Of a DNA stretch of 38,631 nt, positions 1 through 8,553 are shown piece after piece. The position numbers and the translations under genes are program-made. Within the stretch, counting starts at the first letter, position 1. The number at the start of each line of letters is the position of its first letter. The notes under the pieces were generated by a model. It ran no database searches, was not told the DNA's origin, and was given only the letters and a program-made list of their open reading frames with translations. Source of the stretch: Elusimicrobiota bacterium (GTDB lineage: Bacteria > Elusimicrobiota > Elusimicrobia > Elusimicrobiales > UBA9959); contig JAPLKI010000004.1 of the NCBI GenBank assembly GCA_026388155.1, forward strand, positions 1 to 38,631. Direction: 5' to 3'.

Positions 1-256
1 GGGGTCGTCTACCAAGGGCCTATGGCCATCAGACGGCCTCCCGTGGTCCCCCTCCACCCCGTATTGAGGGGTGGAGCCTCCTCTCCGCTACTGGGGCGCA
101 GCGGGCAAACCCGCCGTCACCCCCTCCAATTATTCCCACGACACAATGGTATCCTTACTAACCTTGTTGCACTAGCACCTTGAATGTGCACCCCGACAAG
201 TCGCAGCGAGAGAACGCCTTTAATTTAATATAATTCTAAATAGTCTTAAAAAAACT
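1..256. other. Left-edge intergenic region with hairpins
   Basis: No gene was recognised here. The region holds two clean hairpins: 9-bp arms at 52-60/68-76 (CTCCACCCC with its complement) and a GCGGG/CCCGC stem at 101-105/110-114. It also contains one copy of a dispersed repeat (4-38). A TATAAT at 229-234 could be the -10 of the M16 peptidase operon, but no convincing -35 is seen. The left part may belong to an element that continues outside the window. Confidence 0.5.
4..38 (-). repeat. Dispersed 7-bp-phased repeat, copy 1
   Basis: Read on the minus strand from position 38, this 35-nt stretch aligns without gaps to 20608-20642 and to part of 3305-3348. It starts with GGCCGTC and has CATAGGC as its third heptamer in copies 1 and 2. 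Copies 1 and 2 agree at 19 of the first 21 positions. The shared words fall in a 7-nt phase. Confidence 0.6.
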
Positions 257-268
257 ATGGAGGAGCTG

Positions 269-1807
269 ATGAAAATGTCCTTACTATTGCCGTCTATACT
301 GCTCTGCTGCGCCCCGATTTATGCCGCCGGAGAATCCAAACCCTCGGAGCTGGAAAAGTCAGGCGCCAGTATCGAGAAAGACCCGAAATTTCCGCCGGTG
401 GTTTCCTACACTCTTAAGAACGGCCTCAGGCTGCTTATATTGGAAAAACACTTCGTGCCCACTGTTTCTTTCACCATGATGTTCAAAGTCGGCAATGTCG
501 ACAACGAGCAGGGAAAAACCGGCCTGGCCCATCTTTTTGAGCACATGGCCTTTAAAGGCACTAAAACCATAAATTCCGCCGGCTACGAAAAAGAAAAACC
601 AGCCCTGGACAAAGTGGAAACAGCGGCCGGCGCGGTCATCGCTGAGGAGACGCGCGACAATCCCGATCCGAAAAAGCTGGAAGACCTGCGCAAAGCTATG
701 GCCGCCGCCGAGCAGGAGGCCGACAAACTGACCGTTAAGGATGAATACTGGAAAATTTACAACGAGCTGGGCGAATCGGGCATGAACGCCATGACCTCCA
801 CCGACTATACCGGCTATGTGGTTTCTCTGCCGTCCAACCGCCTTGAAGCCTGGATGACGATAGAGTCCGACCGCTTCAAGAACGCCGTGCTCAGGGAATT
901 TTACAAGGAACGCAGCGTGGTCATGGAAGAGCGGCGCATGGGCGAATCGGACCCGAACCGCCTTATGTGGGAAACGCTTTTCCAGAACGCGTTCAACGCC
1001 CATCCTTATCACAACCCGACTATAGGCTGGATGGACGACCTTAAACGGCTTACCCGCTCCGACGCGGAAAAGTTTTTCAACAAGTTCTACGCCCCGAACA
1101 ACGCTACGCTTGCCGTGGTAGGCGATGTGAAGCCGGAAGAGGTGATAAAGCTGGCGGAAAAATATTTCGTCTCCTGGCCCGCGAAGGAAATCCCGGAACG
1201 GGTTTACACCAAAGAGCCTCCCCAGAAAGCGGAAAAACGGATAAATGTGTTCTTTAAAGCCAAACCCATGCTGCGCATCGGCTATCACAATCCGGGCTTC
1301 AGCAACCCCGACATCTACGGGCTTATAATGGTAAGCGAGGTCCTGTCGAACGGCAAGACCAGCCGCTTCTACAGAAATCTGGTGGAAGGCAAGGAACTGG
1401 CTCTTTACGCGAACTCATATCATTCCACGCCCGGCGACCGCTATCCCTCGCTGTTCATTATTTCGGCGGCGCCCAAAGCCCCGCATACTCTTGAGGAACT
1501 GGAGACCGGAATAAACGAAGAAATAGACAGGCTGAAAAAAGAGCCGCCCACCCAATGGGAACTGGATAAGATAATCAATAATTACGAAGCCGAAATGATA
1601 AAGCAGCTGGAATCCAATTCCGGCCTCGGCATGAGCCTGGCGCACAACCAGGAGATACTGGGCGACTGGAAATACGACTGGACGACCGGCGACGAAATGA
1701 GAAAAGTAAAGCCGGAAGATGTTTCGAAAATAGCCGCCAAATATCTGACCAGAGACAACAAAACGATGGTTTTTCTGATGGAACCCGAGAAACCGGAGGG
1801 AAAATGA
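269..1807 (+). CDS. M16 family zinc metallopeptidase, catalytic subunit (PqqL/insulinase-like)
   Basis: This is an exported or periplasmic zinc peptidase of the M16 (pitrilysin/insulinase) family, 512 residues. The inverted zinc motif HxxEH is intact at about residues 88-92 (HLFEH). A hydrophobic signal peptide with an AxA-like end (YAAG) covers residues 1-20. ATG 269 was preferred to ATG 257 because GGAGG (259-263) lies 5 nt before it and overlaps the upstream ATG. Between the zinc motif and the conserved EAWMTIESDRF-type segment there is a charged, helical stretch (about 110-165) longer than in minimal M16 proteins. The stop codon overlaps the start of the next gene by 4 bp (ATGA), so the two M16 proteins are translationally coupled and probably form a heterodimer, as is usual for small bacterial M16 pairs. 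The substrate cannot be read from the sequence. Confidence 0.93.
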   Translation: MKMSLLLPSILLCCAPIYAAGESKPSELEKSGASIEKDPKFPPVVSYTLKNGLRLLILEKHFVPTVSFTMMFKVGNVDNEQGKTGLAHLFEHMAFKGTKTINSAGYEKEKPALDKVETAAGAVIAEETRDNPDPKKLEDLRKAMAAAEQEADKLTVKDEYWKIYNELGESGMNAMTSTDYTGYVVSLPSNRLEAWMTIESDRFKNAVLREFYKERSVVMEERRMGESDPNRLMWETLFQNAFNAHPYHNPTIGWMDDLKRLTRSDAEKFFNKFYAPNNATLAVVGDVKPEEVIKLAEKYFVSWPAKEIPERVYTKEPPQKAEKRINVFFKAKPMLRIGYHNPGFSNPDIYGLIMVSEVLSNGKTSRFYRNLVEGKELALYANSYHSTPGDRYPSLFIISAAPKAPHTLEELETGINEEIDRLKKEPPTQWELDKIINNYEAEMIKQLESNSGLGMSLAHNQEILGDWKYDWTTGDEMRKVKPEDVSKIAAKYLTRDNKTMVFLMEPEKPEGK

Positions 1808-3216
1808 ACAGTAAAAAATTACTGGCTACTATAGGAGTCAACCTTATGACGCTCGCAATCGCCGCCCCGCTCTTCGCCGTACCGCCCGCGCTCTCAAAAC
1901 TTGACGCGGTTAATTTCAAACCGCCGAAAGGCGCGCGTTACGCTCTTGAGAACGGCATGATAGTTTACATGCTGAAAGACAATACCCTGCCCGTCCTGCA
2001 CATGACCGCAATTATACGCACCGGCCGCATAAACGACCCGAAAGAAAAAATAGGCCTTGGCGATATAACAGCGTCGCTGCTCAAAGACGGCGGCTCGTCC
2101 AAATATAAACCCGACGATATCGACAAAACGCTGGAATTCCTCGGCGCCTCGGTGGAAAGCGCCATGGCCTCGGAAGAGGCGCGCGCCGACATGACGGTTT
2201 TAAAAAAGGACCTGGACGCGGTGCTGGATATCTACGCGGATATCTTAATCAACCCGGCTTTTGACGCGCAGAAATTCAAGCTGAAAAAAGACGAGGCGCT
2301 GGAACTGATAAGCCGCCGCAACGACGACCCCGCCCGCGAGGCGCAGCGGGAGGCCGTCCGCGCTTTCTACGGCCCCGGCCATCCTTACGGCTGGCGCACG
2401 GAGACTGCGACAATAAACGCCATAACCGGCGAAGACATAAAGGCTTATCACGCCAATTATTACAAGCCGAACAATATTATTCTGGCTGTCAGCGGCGATT
2501 TTACGAGCGACGAAGAGATGCTGGCGAAGCTTAAAGAGAAATTCGGCGCCTGGCATAAGGGCGAAGTTAAATTCCCGGTTATCGCCCCGGTGGAGATAAA
2601 GGAAGGCCGCCAGGTGTATTTTATAGACCGGGACATTTCACAAACCTCCATAGTCATGCTGCAGAAAGGCGTAAAGCGCCACGACCCGATAGAATACCCT
2701 TTGAGCGTCACGAATGAAATGCTTGGCGGCGGACTTTCTTCGCGGCTGGCTTCCGAGATACGCTCGCGCAAGGGGCTTGCTTACAGCGTTTACAGCTATT
2801 TTTCAAAAAAACCGGATTATGGCTTTATAAACGCTTCCTGCGGCACGAAGCCGGAGACCTATTCCCAGGCGCTTGCCGAAATGCTCAGCCAGTTCGAGCT
2901 GATAAAAAAGGAGACCGCCCCGGCCGACGAGGTCAAGCGCGCAAAGGATTCCATGATAAATTCTTTTGTTTTCCGCTTCGCCACGCCCTTTGACCTGATA
3001 AGCGAGCGGGCACTTTACGAATATTACGGCTATCCCGCGGATTATCTTGACACTTACGTCGATAATCTTGCAAAAGTGGATCCTGCGGCCGTGATTGAAA
3101 CCTCAAAAAAATTATTCAAGCCCGAAAACGCGCTTATTTTCGTGATAGGGAATTCAAAGAAATTCGACAAGCCGCTCACGGAATTCGGCACGGTGACGGA
3201 GCTGAAGGAAGACTAA
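1804..3216 (+). CDS. M16 family peptidase, non-catalytic partner subunit
   Basis: A 470-residue M16-fold protein with an N-terminal signal peptide (hydrophobic residues about 10-25). The HxxEH zinc motif is absent: the equivalent position reads GLGDITASLLKDGG. The C-terminal half keeps the R/Y region typical of the non-catalytic M16 subunit (EIRSRKGLAYSVYSYF), which in characterised pairs binds the peptide main chain. It overlaps the catalytic subunit by 4 bp, supporting an obligate pair. The downstream spacer is a 7-bp-unit inverted repeat (3227-3372) rather than a clear U-tract terminator. An outer-membrane-linked quality-control role is possible but not shown. Confidence 0.9.
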   Translation: MNSKKLLATIGVNLMTLAIAAPLFAVPPALSKLDAVNFKPPKGARYALENGMIVYMLKDNTLPVLHMTAIIRTGRINDPKEKIGLGDITASLLKDGGSSKYKPDDIDKTLEFLGASVESAMASEEARADMTVLKKDLDAVLDIYADILINPAFDAQKFKLKKDEALELISRRNDDPAREAQREAVRAFYGPGHPYGWRTETATINAITGEDIKAYHANYYKPNNIILAVSGDFTSDEEMLAKLKEKFGAWHKGEVKFPVIAPVEIKEGRQVYFIDRDISQTSIVMLQKGVKRHDPIEYPLSVTNEMLGGGLSSRLASEIRSRKGLAYSVYSYFSKKPDYGFINASCGTKPETYSQALAEMLSQFELIKKETAPADEVKRAKDSMINSFVFRFATPFDLISERALYEYYGYPADYLDTYVDNLAKVDPAAVIETSKKLFKPENALIFVIGNSKKFDKPLTEFGTVTELKED

Positions 3217-3226
3217 AGGATTGTTA

Positions 3227-3372
3227 CATTCAGGCAGACAGAATTCAGGAGTCAGAATTCAGAATGGTGGAATTTTGCTCATCGGTGCGTCCTTATTCTG
3301 ACTAGCCTATGGCTGTGCCGTAACAGACGCTATGCGTATAAGACGGCCTTCTGAATTCTGGCTTCTGGATTC
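3227..3372. repeat. Inverted array of 7-bp units (unit AATTCAG) around an inner repeat
   Basis: The left arm (3227-3262) is made of units ending in CAG, mostly spaced 7 bp (one 8 bp), consensus AATTCAG. The right arm (3351-3371) has three 7-bp units of the complementary type (CTGAATT, CTGGATT and a variant). The 24-nt segments 3241-3264 and 3349-3372 are reverse complements at 21 of 24 positions. Between them lies a copy of the GGCCGTC repeat (3305-3348). The element fills the convergent spacer between the M16 operon and the thioesterase gene, so it may also act as a transcript end. Confidence 0.75.
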
Positions 3373-3384
3373 GCCACACTGATA

Positions 3385-3765
3385 TCAGGCGGCTATTTTA
3401 CTTCTGATCTCCGCAGGCATTTCTTTTATCTTGAAGTCGGGGCCTACGCAGACCATATCGGTCACGGCTTTTGAGATTATTTTTCCGTCCTGATTTTTTA
3501 TTTCATACCCGAACTGAACCCTGATCCCGCTGGTCTCGTTCACCCAGGTCCGGGTTTCCACGATATCACCGTATACCGCGGGCGCCTTGTATTCTATTTC
3601 CTGGCGTTTCACCACGAACCAGATGCCTTCATCCATAAGGGCCTTAACTGACAGGCCGCGCTCCTCCATGTACTCGGTTCGCGCTTCCTCGAGGAATTTC
3701 AGATAATTGCCGTAATAGACCACCCCGCCGCAGTCGGTATCGTAATAGTATATCCGCCTTTTCAT
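3385..3765 (-). CDS. YbgC-like acyl-CoA thioesterase (hotdog fold)
   Basis: A 126-residue single-domain hotdog thioesterase of the YbgC/4-hydroxybenzoyl-CoA thioesterase family, hydrolysing acyl-CoA thioesters in the cytoplasm. The N-terminal signature with the catalytic aspartate (YYYDTDCGGVVYYGNYLKF) is complete and the length is normal. In many bacteria YbgC is linked to the Tol-Pal system, but no tol genes are visible here. It lies 1 nt after yjbQ and is almost certainly co-transcribed with it. The physiological acyl group is not predictable. Confidence 0.9.
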   Translation of the reverse strand: MKRRIYYYDTDCGGVVYYGNYLKFLEEARTEYMEERGLSVKALMDEGIWFVVKRQEIEYKAPAVYGDIVETRTWVNETSGIRVQFGYEIKNQDGKIISKAVTDMVCVGPDFKIKEMPAEIRSKIAA

Positions 3766-3766
3766 T

Positions 3767-4183
3767 TCATTCTCCGATTATCTTCACAAGTATTCTTTTT
3801 TTCCTCTGCCCGTCAAACTCCCCGTAAAATATGGTTTCCCAGGGGCCGAAATCCAATTTTCCGGACGTAACCGCCACCACCACCTCCCGCCCCATGATGG
3901 TGCGCTTAAGGTGCGCGTCACCGTTGTCCTCGCCGGTCAGGTTATGCTTGTAACCGGTTTTTGAATAAGGGGCCAGGCGCTCCACCCACGCGAGGAAATC
4001 AGCGTGCAGGCCGCGTTCATTGTCGTTTATAAAAACGCTGGCGGTTATGTGCATGGAGTTTACCAGACATAGACCCTCTTTTATGCCGCTTTTCGCCAGT
4101 TCCTGTTCCACCTCGGCGGTGATATTTACCACGGCGCAACGTTCATCGGTGCGCACTGTAAGATAAGCTGTGTGCGATTTCAT
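3767..4183 (-). CDS. yjbQ: YjbQ family protein (UPF0047)
   Basis: A 138-residue protein of the conserved YjbQ/UPF0047 family, whose E. coli member has weak thiamine-phosphate synthase activity; the true role is unsettled. The family blocks are present: [14 protein letters not shown] near residues 44-57 and the [11 protein letters not shown] block near 85-95. It is the first gene of a two-gene unit with the thioesterase. The start has no Shine-Dalgarno. On the minus strand a TAGAAT (4191-4196) lies only 7 nt before the ATG, which suggests a leaderless transcript. It is divergent from rpmB across 53 nt. Confidence 0.92.
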   Translation of the reverse strand: MKSHTAYLTVRTDERCAVVNITAEVEQELAKSGIKEGLCLVNSMHITASVFINDNERGLHADFLAWVERLAPYSKTGYKHNLTGEDNGDAHLKRTIMGREVVVAVTSGKLDFGPWETIFYGEFDGQRKKRILVKIIGE

Positions 4184-4190
4184 GAGTAAT

Positions 4191-4196
4191 ATTCTA
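4191..4196 (-). promoter_or_regulatory. -10 box for yjbQ, adjacent to start codon
   Basis: TAGAAT on the minus strand ends 7 nt before the yjbQ ATG (first base 4183), placing the predicted transcript start at or next to the ATG. No good -35 and no Shine-Dalgarno are visible. Confidence 0.45.
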
Positions 4197-4201
4197 CAAA
4201 T

Positions 4202-4230
4202 TTGAGATAGCCCGAATACTTTGCTATAAT
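4202..4230 (+). promoter_or_regulatory. Promoter of rpmB (predicted leaderless)
   Basis: TTGAGA (4202-4207), a 17-nt spacer and a perfect TATAAT (4225-4230) form a near-consensus housekeeping promoter. The rpmB ATG is at 4237, only 6 nt after the -10, so transcription should start on or beside the A of the ATG. Confidence 0.7.
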
Positions 4231-4236
4231 AGGTTC

Positions 4237-4446
4237 ATGGCATACAAATGCAAGATTTGCGGAAAAAAACCCGTGGCCGGCTTTTCATACAGCCACTCAA
4301 ACAGGGCCTCTAAGCGGCTTTTCAAACCCAACCTTCAGAAACAGAAAGTTCAGCTTGACGGACTGGTGCAGTCCGTTTATCTCTGCACTAACTGTATAAA
4401 GAGCGGCAAATCCGTGCGCCCTCTGAAACATCAGAAGAAAGGGTAA
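4237..4446 (+). CDS. rpmB: 50S ribosomal protein L28
   Basis: Ribosomal protein L28, 69 residues, a component of the large ribosomal subunit. The sequence is the zinc-ribbon (C+) version, with CxxC pairs at the N-terminus (CKIC) and near residue 49 (CTNC), and the expected SHSNRASKRLFKPNLQ block. It stands alone rather than with rpmG. The promoter sits directly on the start codon, so the mRNA is probably leaderless. There is no obvious terminator before the coiled-coil gene 303 nt downstream. Confidence 0.96.
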   Translation: MAYKCKICGKKPVAGFSYSHSNRASKRLFKPNLQKQKVQLDGLVQSVYLCTNCIKSGKSVRPLKHQKKG

Positions 4447-4749
4447 AGGATTTCCGCCCCGCTCTTTTGGTTCAATCGCCTGCGCGGAAGATTCCGGCCG
4501 GGGCAGTAAGCCGTGCTTCTTTATTTCTGCGCCATCCACACTACACTTCGCCTTTTCGCCCATGTCCCGCGGCTTCAACAGCGGCCATAATATACGCGGT
4601 CCTATCTCCCCTGACACCGCTGATTAACAATAATTCAATATTTTTAAAACACTCCTTGTTGTATAATTTCCTTAAGACAGAAAATTTTAATCCGTCCGGG
4701 ATTTTAAAGCGTCCCATTTTTTATTTTTATTTTGGCCGGAGGCCGTTAA
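4447..4749 (+). other. Intergenic spacer rpmB to coiled-coil gene
   Basis: No credible gene was seen in these 303 nt. The 3' half becomes AT-rich and contains a perfect TATAAT (4662-4667) with no good -35, a possible promoter for the coiled-coil gene with a leader of roughly 75-80 nt. A GGAGG lies just before ATG 4750. Confidence 0.45.
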
Positions 4750-7700
4750 ATGGAAACCGAACCGAAACTAGATCCTTCAACCATTACAGATGTGGAAACC
4801 GCCAAACTGGCTTTACGCTGGGCCGTGGAAAAAATACACTCCATGCAGGAAGAGCTGGGCCGCCTGCGCGAGGACAACCGCAACAAGGTAACGACCAACC
4901 GCTCGCTCACCGAACAGCTTGACCAGAAAACCGAAGTTTTAAAAAAATGGCAGGGGACCATAAAAACCTGGGAAGAAAACTGGAAAACCCAGACCGCCAT
5001 GGAGACGGACCTAAAGTCCAAGCTCAGGGAACAGATCTTGAATGAAGAAACCGCCAATTGGCGCCAGGCCCGGGCCCAGCTGGAAAAACAGATCCTGGCC
5101 CTTAAAGAAGCGCTGGCCGCAAAAGAGGGAGAAATCGGCCGTCTCAAGCTTAACGTTATTGACGAGCTTAGCAAGTCCTCCGAACTGAAAGAGGAAGAAC
5201 TTAACACTATTCTTAAAAAACAGCAGGATAATCTGGCCGAGCGGGAAACCGCCATGGCGGAGAAGTATGCCCGTTTTGAGCGGGAACTGATTGAAAACCA
5301 GCGTATCGCCGCCGAACAGCAGGAACTCTCCCTGAAAGAAACGTACGAAATAAAAATGAGGGAGTTTTCGAAACTATACGAACAGAAAGAAGCCCAGCTG
5401 GAGAGATTCCGCAAAGAGATAGAGGACCAGCACCTTGCAAAGATGGAAGGCCTGGAGGCGCAAAACCGGGCGCGTCTTGACGCCCTGAGGGCGGAACTGG
5501 AAGCCAGCCGGGCGAAGAAAGCGGAAGAGGCCGAAATCATTCACGCAGACCGCCTGAAATCCCTTGAAACGGCCTTTTCTGAAAAGCAGGCGGAACTGGA
5601 AAACAATTTCAGAGACAGGGAGCTTGAACTTGAAGAAAGCCACTCAAAGGAGCTTGACGCCGCCCGCCTGGCGAGAGAGCAGGAAACAACCGCGCTGCGC
5701 GACCGCATGCAGGCCTATGTGCTCAAGCGCGAGCAGGAATACATCACGCTGCGCCTTGAAATGGAGCGCCAGGTGACGGAACTGGTAAAAAACCGCGAAG
5801 CGGATATTAAGGCCGGCTACCAAAAGAACATTGAGGAAGTCAGGCAGCAATGGAACCGCCTGGCCCTTGAAAATCAGCAAAAACTGGATGCCTTGCTTAA
5901 CGAAAACAACGCCAATTGGAAGGCCCGCTGGGAAAAACGGGAAGAGGAACTGACCGCCGCCAAAGCCGCGGAAATAAGGACCGCTGTCGATAAAGCCCAG
6001 GAGCGGCTTAATCACCAGGAAGCGGCGCTGCGCGAAACGCTGCTCCGCGAACAAAACGAATGGCTGGCGGCCCGTGACGCCGCAATGGCGGAAGTGAAAA
6101 AAGCGCTTGAAAAAAGCCACGCCGAAAGATTTGAAATCGCGCAAAAGAACCTTGAAACCGCCTATCTGGAAAAAGAAAAAACCATGTTTAGCCGGATGGC
6201 CGCGGCGCAGAAAAAGATCCGGGCGAAATGGCAGGCCAGGGAAGAAGAATGGCTGCTTGAAAAAGAGACTGCCGCCAATGAAGAAAGAGAAAAACTTAAA
6301 GCGGAATTTTCCGCCTATCGCCAGACGCTGAAAGAAAAACTGACGCAGGTCGAAGATGAATTAAAGCTTAATTACGCCGAGAAAGAAGAACACCTTGACT
6401 ACTCCGCCAGAGAAGCGCAGAAAAGAAAAGAAGCGGAGCTTTGCGCCGCGTTCGCTAAAAAGGAAGCTGAGGCGAAAACCCGCGCTGAACAGGAAATGCG
6501 CCGCCTGGCCGCCGAAGCCGCCAAAAGCCTGTCCGCCGCCGAGAAAGAACAGGCGCTGGTTCTGGAAGCTCTCAAAAAAGAATTTGAGCGGCAGCAGGCC
6601 GAAAAAGCCGCGGCCTTTGAACAGGAAAAGGCGAGGTTCTTTAAGGCGAATCCCAGCCTGGAAGAAAAACACGCAGCGGCCGTTGAAAACCTTAAAAATG
6701 AATTTGAACAAAGGATGGCGCAAAAAGCCGCCGCCTTTGAAGAGGAAAAGCTGAGGCTCCTTGAGGCCAATTCCGGACTGAAAGAAAAACATGCCGCGGC
6801 CGTTGAAAACATTAAAATGGCGTTTGAACAAAAGCAGGCACAAAAAGCCGCCGCCTTTGAAGAGGAAAGGCTGAAGCTCCTTGAGGAAAATGCCAATCTG
6901 GAAAAAAGACAGGCTGCGCCTGTTGAAAACCTTAAAATGGAATTTGAACAAAGGATGGCGAAAAAAGCCGCCGCCTTTGAAGAGGAAAAGCAAAAGCTAC
7001 TTGCCTCCAAAAACGACGCCGAGGCCGTCTGGGCCGCCAAAGCCGAAGCCCGTGAACTTGAATTTGAGAGCAGACTAAAGGCTGAGCGCTCAAGGCTCGC
7101 CGAGGCCAATAAAGTCAGGGAGACGAACCTGAAAAACCGCGAAGCGGAGATCGAACAGCTTAAAAACGCCAACCAGCAGGAATACAACGAACTGAAGATA
7201 GCGCTCTACCAGGAAATGCAGGGCAAGGAACATGAGCTGTTTTCAAAGCTTGCGGCCGCCAAAGAAGAGATGTATAAGGCGGTGAATGACCGCGGCGCCG
7301 TGATGGACAGGGAATACAACGCGCGCTTAACCCAGCTGCGGGGCAAAGAGACCGAGTTGGCGGAGCGCTTCGAAGAAAAGAACCGGCAGACCCTGGAAGC
7401 GATCAAAAAACAGAAACAGGACGAGTTTGACCGGCTGACGCTGGAGTTCGAGAGCCGCGCCGCGGAACTTGAGAACCGGTTTAAAAACCGCGAGCAGGCG
7501 CTTAACGCGTCCTTCTCCGAGCGCCTTGCAAAAATGGAAGCGGACTTCAGCGGCAAAGAAAAAGAATTTTCGGACGGCCAGGAGAAGGCCCTTGCCAAAC
7601 GGCGGCAGGAACTGGAAACCGCGGCGAGACAAAAAGAAAAAGAGCTTGAAAAAAAGTACTCAGACCTTACCCAAAGCTTCTACACGGAAACCCAGAAAGA

Positions 7701-8145
7701 ATCCACCGCCTGGGAAGGGCAGAAAATGGAGATTTTGAACCGCGAAAGACAGCTGCTTCGCGCGGAGTTTGAAAAAAAAGAGGCGGTCATCAGCCAAAAA
7801 ATGGACGAGGAGCTGTCAGCGCAGCGCCAGCAGCGCGTGAAAATGGAAGTGGATCTGGCCGCCCGAAAAGAAGCGCTTGAAAAGGCTTACTACGCGGAAC
7901 TGGCCCGTTCCCGCGCAACGCTTGACAAGATGCGGGCCGAACTGGAAGGGCGCGCCGTCTCAAGGAACAAGGAACTTGAAGAAGAAAAGAACCGCCTCAC
8001 AATGCTGGTGGCGCAAAAAGAAGAGGAATACATAACGCAGTATCAAAAAAAAGAAGAAGAGCTTCTTCGCTTCTGGGAACAAAAGCAGAAAGAACTGCAG
8101 GAAAAACACGAAAAGGAATTAAAAACCGCCAGGGAAAAGATGTAA
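4750..8145 (+). CDS. Giant coiled-coil protein with internal 40-residue repeats
   Basis: A 1131-residue protein that is almost wholly alpha-helical coiled coil: Glu/Lys/Ala/Gln-rich heptads with virtually no Pro or Gly after the first 60 residues, no signal peptide and no membrane segment. A short non-coiled N-terminus (about residues 1-30) precedes the rod. Residues about 610-755 contain four 40-residue repeats (key words EKAAAFEQEK, QKAAAFEEEK, VENLKxEFEQ), encoded by a 120-bp tandem repeat. The start is supported by GGAGG a few nt upstream. A strong GC hairpin follows the stop codon. It has the look of a filament-forming or scaffold protein (like bacterial intermediate-filament-type or SMC-rod proteins), but no family was recognised and no ATPase head is present. 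Function unknown. Confidence 0.85.
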   Translation: METEPKLDPSTITDVETAKLALRWAVEKIHSMQEELGRLREDNRNKVTTNRSLTEQLDQKTEVLKKWQGTIKTWEENWKTQTAMETDLKSKLREQILNEETANWRQARAQLEKQILALKEALAAKEGEIGRLKLNVIDELSKSSELKEEELNTILKKQQDNLAERETAMAEKYARFERELIENQRIAAEQQELSLKETYEIKMREFSKLYEQKEAQLERFRKEIEDQHLAKMEGLEAQNRARLDALRAELEASRAKKAEEAEIIHADRLKSLETAFSEKQAELENNFRDRELELEESHSKELDAARLAREQETTALRDRMQAYVLKREQEYITLRLEMERQVTELVKNREADIKAGYQKNIEEVRQQWNRLALENQQKLDALLNENNANWKARWEKREEELTAAKAAEIRTAVDKAQERLNHQEAALRETLLREQNEWLAARDAAMAEVKKALEKSHAERFEIAQKNLETAYLEKEKTMFSRMAAAQKKIRAKWQAREEEWLLEKETAANEEREKLKAEFSAYRQTLKEKLTQVEDELKLNYAEKEEHLDYSAREAQKRKEAELCAAFAKKEAEAKTRAEQEMRRLAAEAAKSLSAAEKEQALVLEALKKEFERQQAEKAAAFEQEKARFFKANPSLEEKHAAAVENLKNEFEQRMAQKAAAFEEEKLRLLEANSGLKEKHAAAVENIKMAFEQKQAQKAAAFEEERLKLLEENANLEKRQAAPVENLKMEFEQRMAKKAAAFEEEKQKLLASKNDAEAVWAAKAEARELEFESRLKAERSRLAEANKVRETNLKNREAEIEQLKNANQQEYNELKIALYQEMQGKEHELFSKLAAAKEEMYKAVNDRGAVMDREYNARLTQLRGKETELAERFEEKNRQTLEAIKKQKQDEFDRLTLEFESRAAELENRFKNREQALNASFSERLAKMEADFSGKEKEFSDGQEKALAKRRQELETAARQKEKELEKKYSDLTQSFYTETQKESTAWEGQKMEILNRERQLLRAEFEKKEAVISQKMDEELSAQRQQRVKMEVDLAARKEALEKAYYAELARSRATLDKMRAELEGRAVSRNKELEEEKNRLTMLVAQKEEEYITQYQKKEEELLRFWEQKQKELQEKHEKELKTAREKM
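6590..7010 (+). repeat. 120-bp in-frame tandem repeat (4 copies)
   Basis: Near-identical words of the form AAAAAGCCGCCGCCTTTGA recur at 6601, 6721, 6841 and 6961, exactly 120 bp apart, each encoding a 40-residue coiled-coil unit. The copies differ mainly by single substitutions, indicating fairly recent tandem duplication. 120 bp is 40 residues, which is not a multiple of the 7-residue heptad. Confidence 0.85.
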
Positions 8146-8170
8146 GCCCCCCCGGCCGGAGCCGGGGGCT
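8145..8170 (+). terminator. GC-rich hairpin after coiled-coil gene
   Basis: An AGCCCC...GGC arm pairs with GCCGGGGGCT (8161-8170) directly at the stop codon of the coiled-coil gene. The U-tract is poor, so this is either a weak intrinsic terminator or an mRNA-end stabiliser. Confidence 0.5.
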
Positions 8171-8475
8171 TCCCCTGCCGCAAAAGAAGCCGCAGTCGCC
8201 CCGTGTCATACTTAGCCCGATACTCCCCATACCGCAAATTTTTTCTCTCATTCAATCCCGGGCCTGAAGCACAATCCCCGCGCGACGACAGCTCCACCTT
8301 AAAAACGTAAATTTTGCCCGCTCTTTTTCCAATCAGGAGCCCGGCGGAATCCGCAAGGGCGCATGAACTTTCAGCCGCGAAGCATTTCGCCGGCGCTTGG
8401 AATTTCACTGCCGTCCGGCGATTTTTACGCGGTTGCGGCAATGAAGTTTATTAAGATATAATAAAAAAAGGAAAT
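8171..8475. other. Intergenic spacer upstream of polyamine cluster
   Basis: No gene could be supported here. The minus strand is open for 132 codons (8043-8441), but that frame runs into the coiled-coil gene and resembles no family. The right end holds the candidate promoter of the hss operon. Confidence 0.4.
8433..8462 (+). promoter_or_regulatory. Candidate promoter of hss operon
   Basis: TTGCGG (8433-8438), an 18-nt spacer and a perfect TATAAT (8457-8462). The predicted transcript start (about 8469) lies a few nt before the 25-codon leader ORF. Confidence 0.5.
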
Positions 8476-8553
8476 ATGAACCTGCATTTATCACGACAGC
8501 ACGATTCAGCCCGAAAAATCTCCCGCTTTACCGACGGAGGCGACCATCAATGA
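8476..8553 (+). CDS. Possible 25-codon leader peptide overlapping hss start
   Basis: A short open frame starts at ATG 8476 just after an AGGAAA and encodes 25 residues (begins MNLHLSRQHD, ends GGDHQ, with three Arg and three His). Its TGA overlaps the hss ATG (ATGA), giving perfect geometry for translational coupling. It lies directly downstream of the best promoter. Upstream ORFs controlling polyamine genes are known in eukaryotes; whether this frame is translated or regulatory here is inference. It could be chance. Confidence 0.35.
   Translation: MNLHLSRQHDSARKISRFTDGGDHQ

Noticed and set aside
4467-4922. 151-codon + strand frame across the rpmB downstream spacer
   Set aside because: It runs out of frame into the well-supported coiled-coil gene and has no ribosome site or similarity.
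6361-7187. Long open frames on the minus strand inside the coiled-coil gene
   Set aside because: They are shadows caused by the Glu/Lys/Ala codon bias and the 120-bp repeat of the + strand gene; the translations are Phe/Ser-rich low-complexity.
8043-8441. 132-codon minus-strand frame
   Set aside because: It overlaps the 3' end of the coiled-coil gene and the GC hairpin, shows no recognisable domain and has a weak start.
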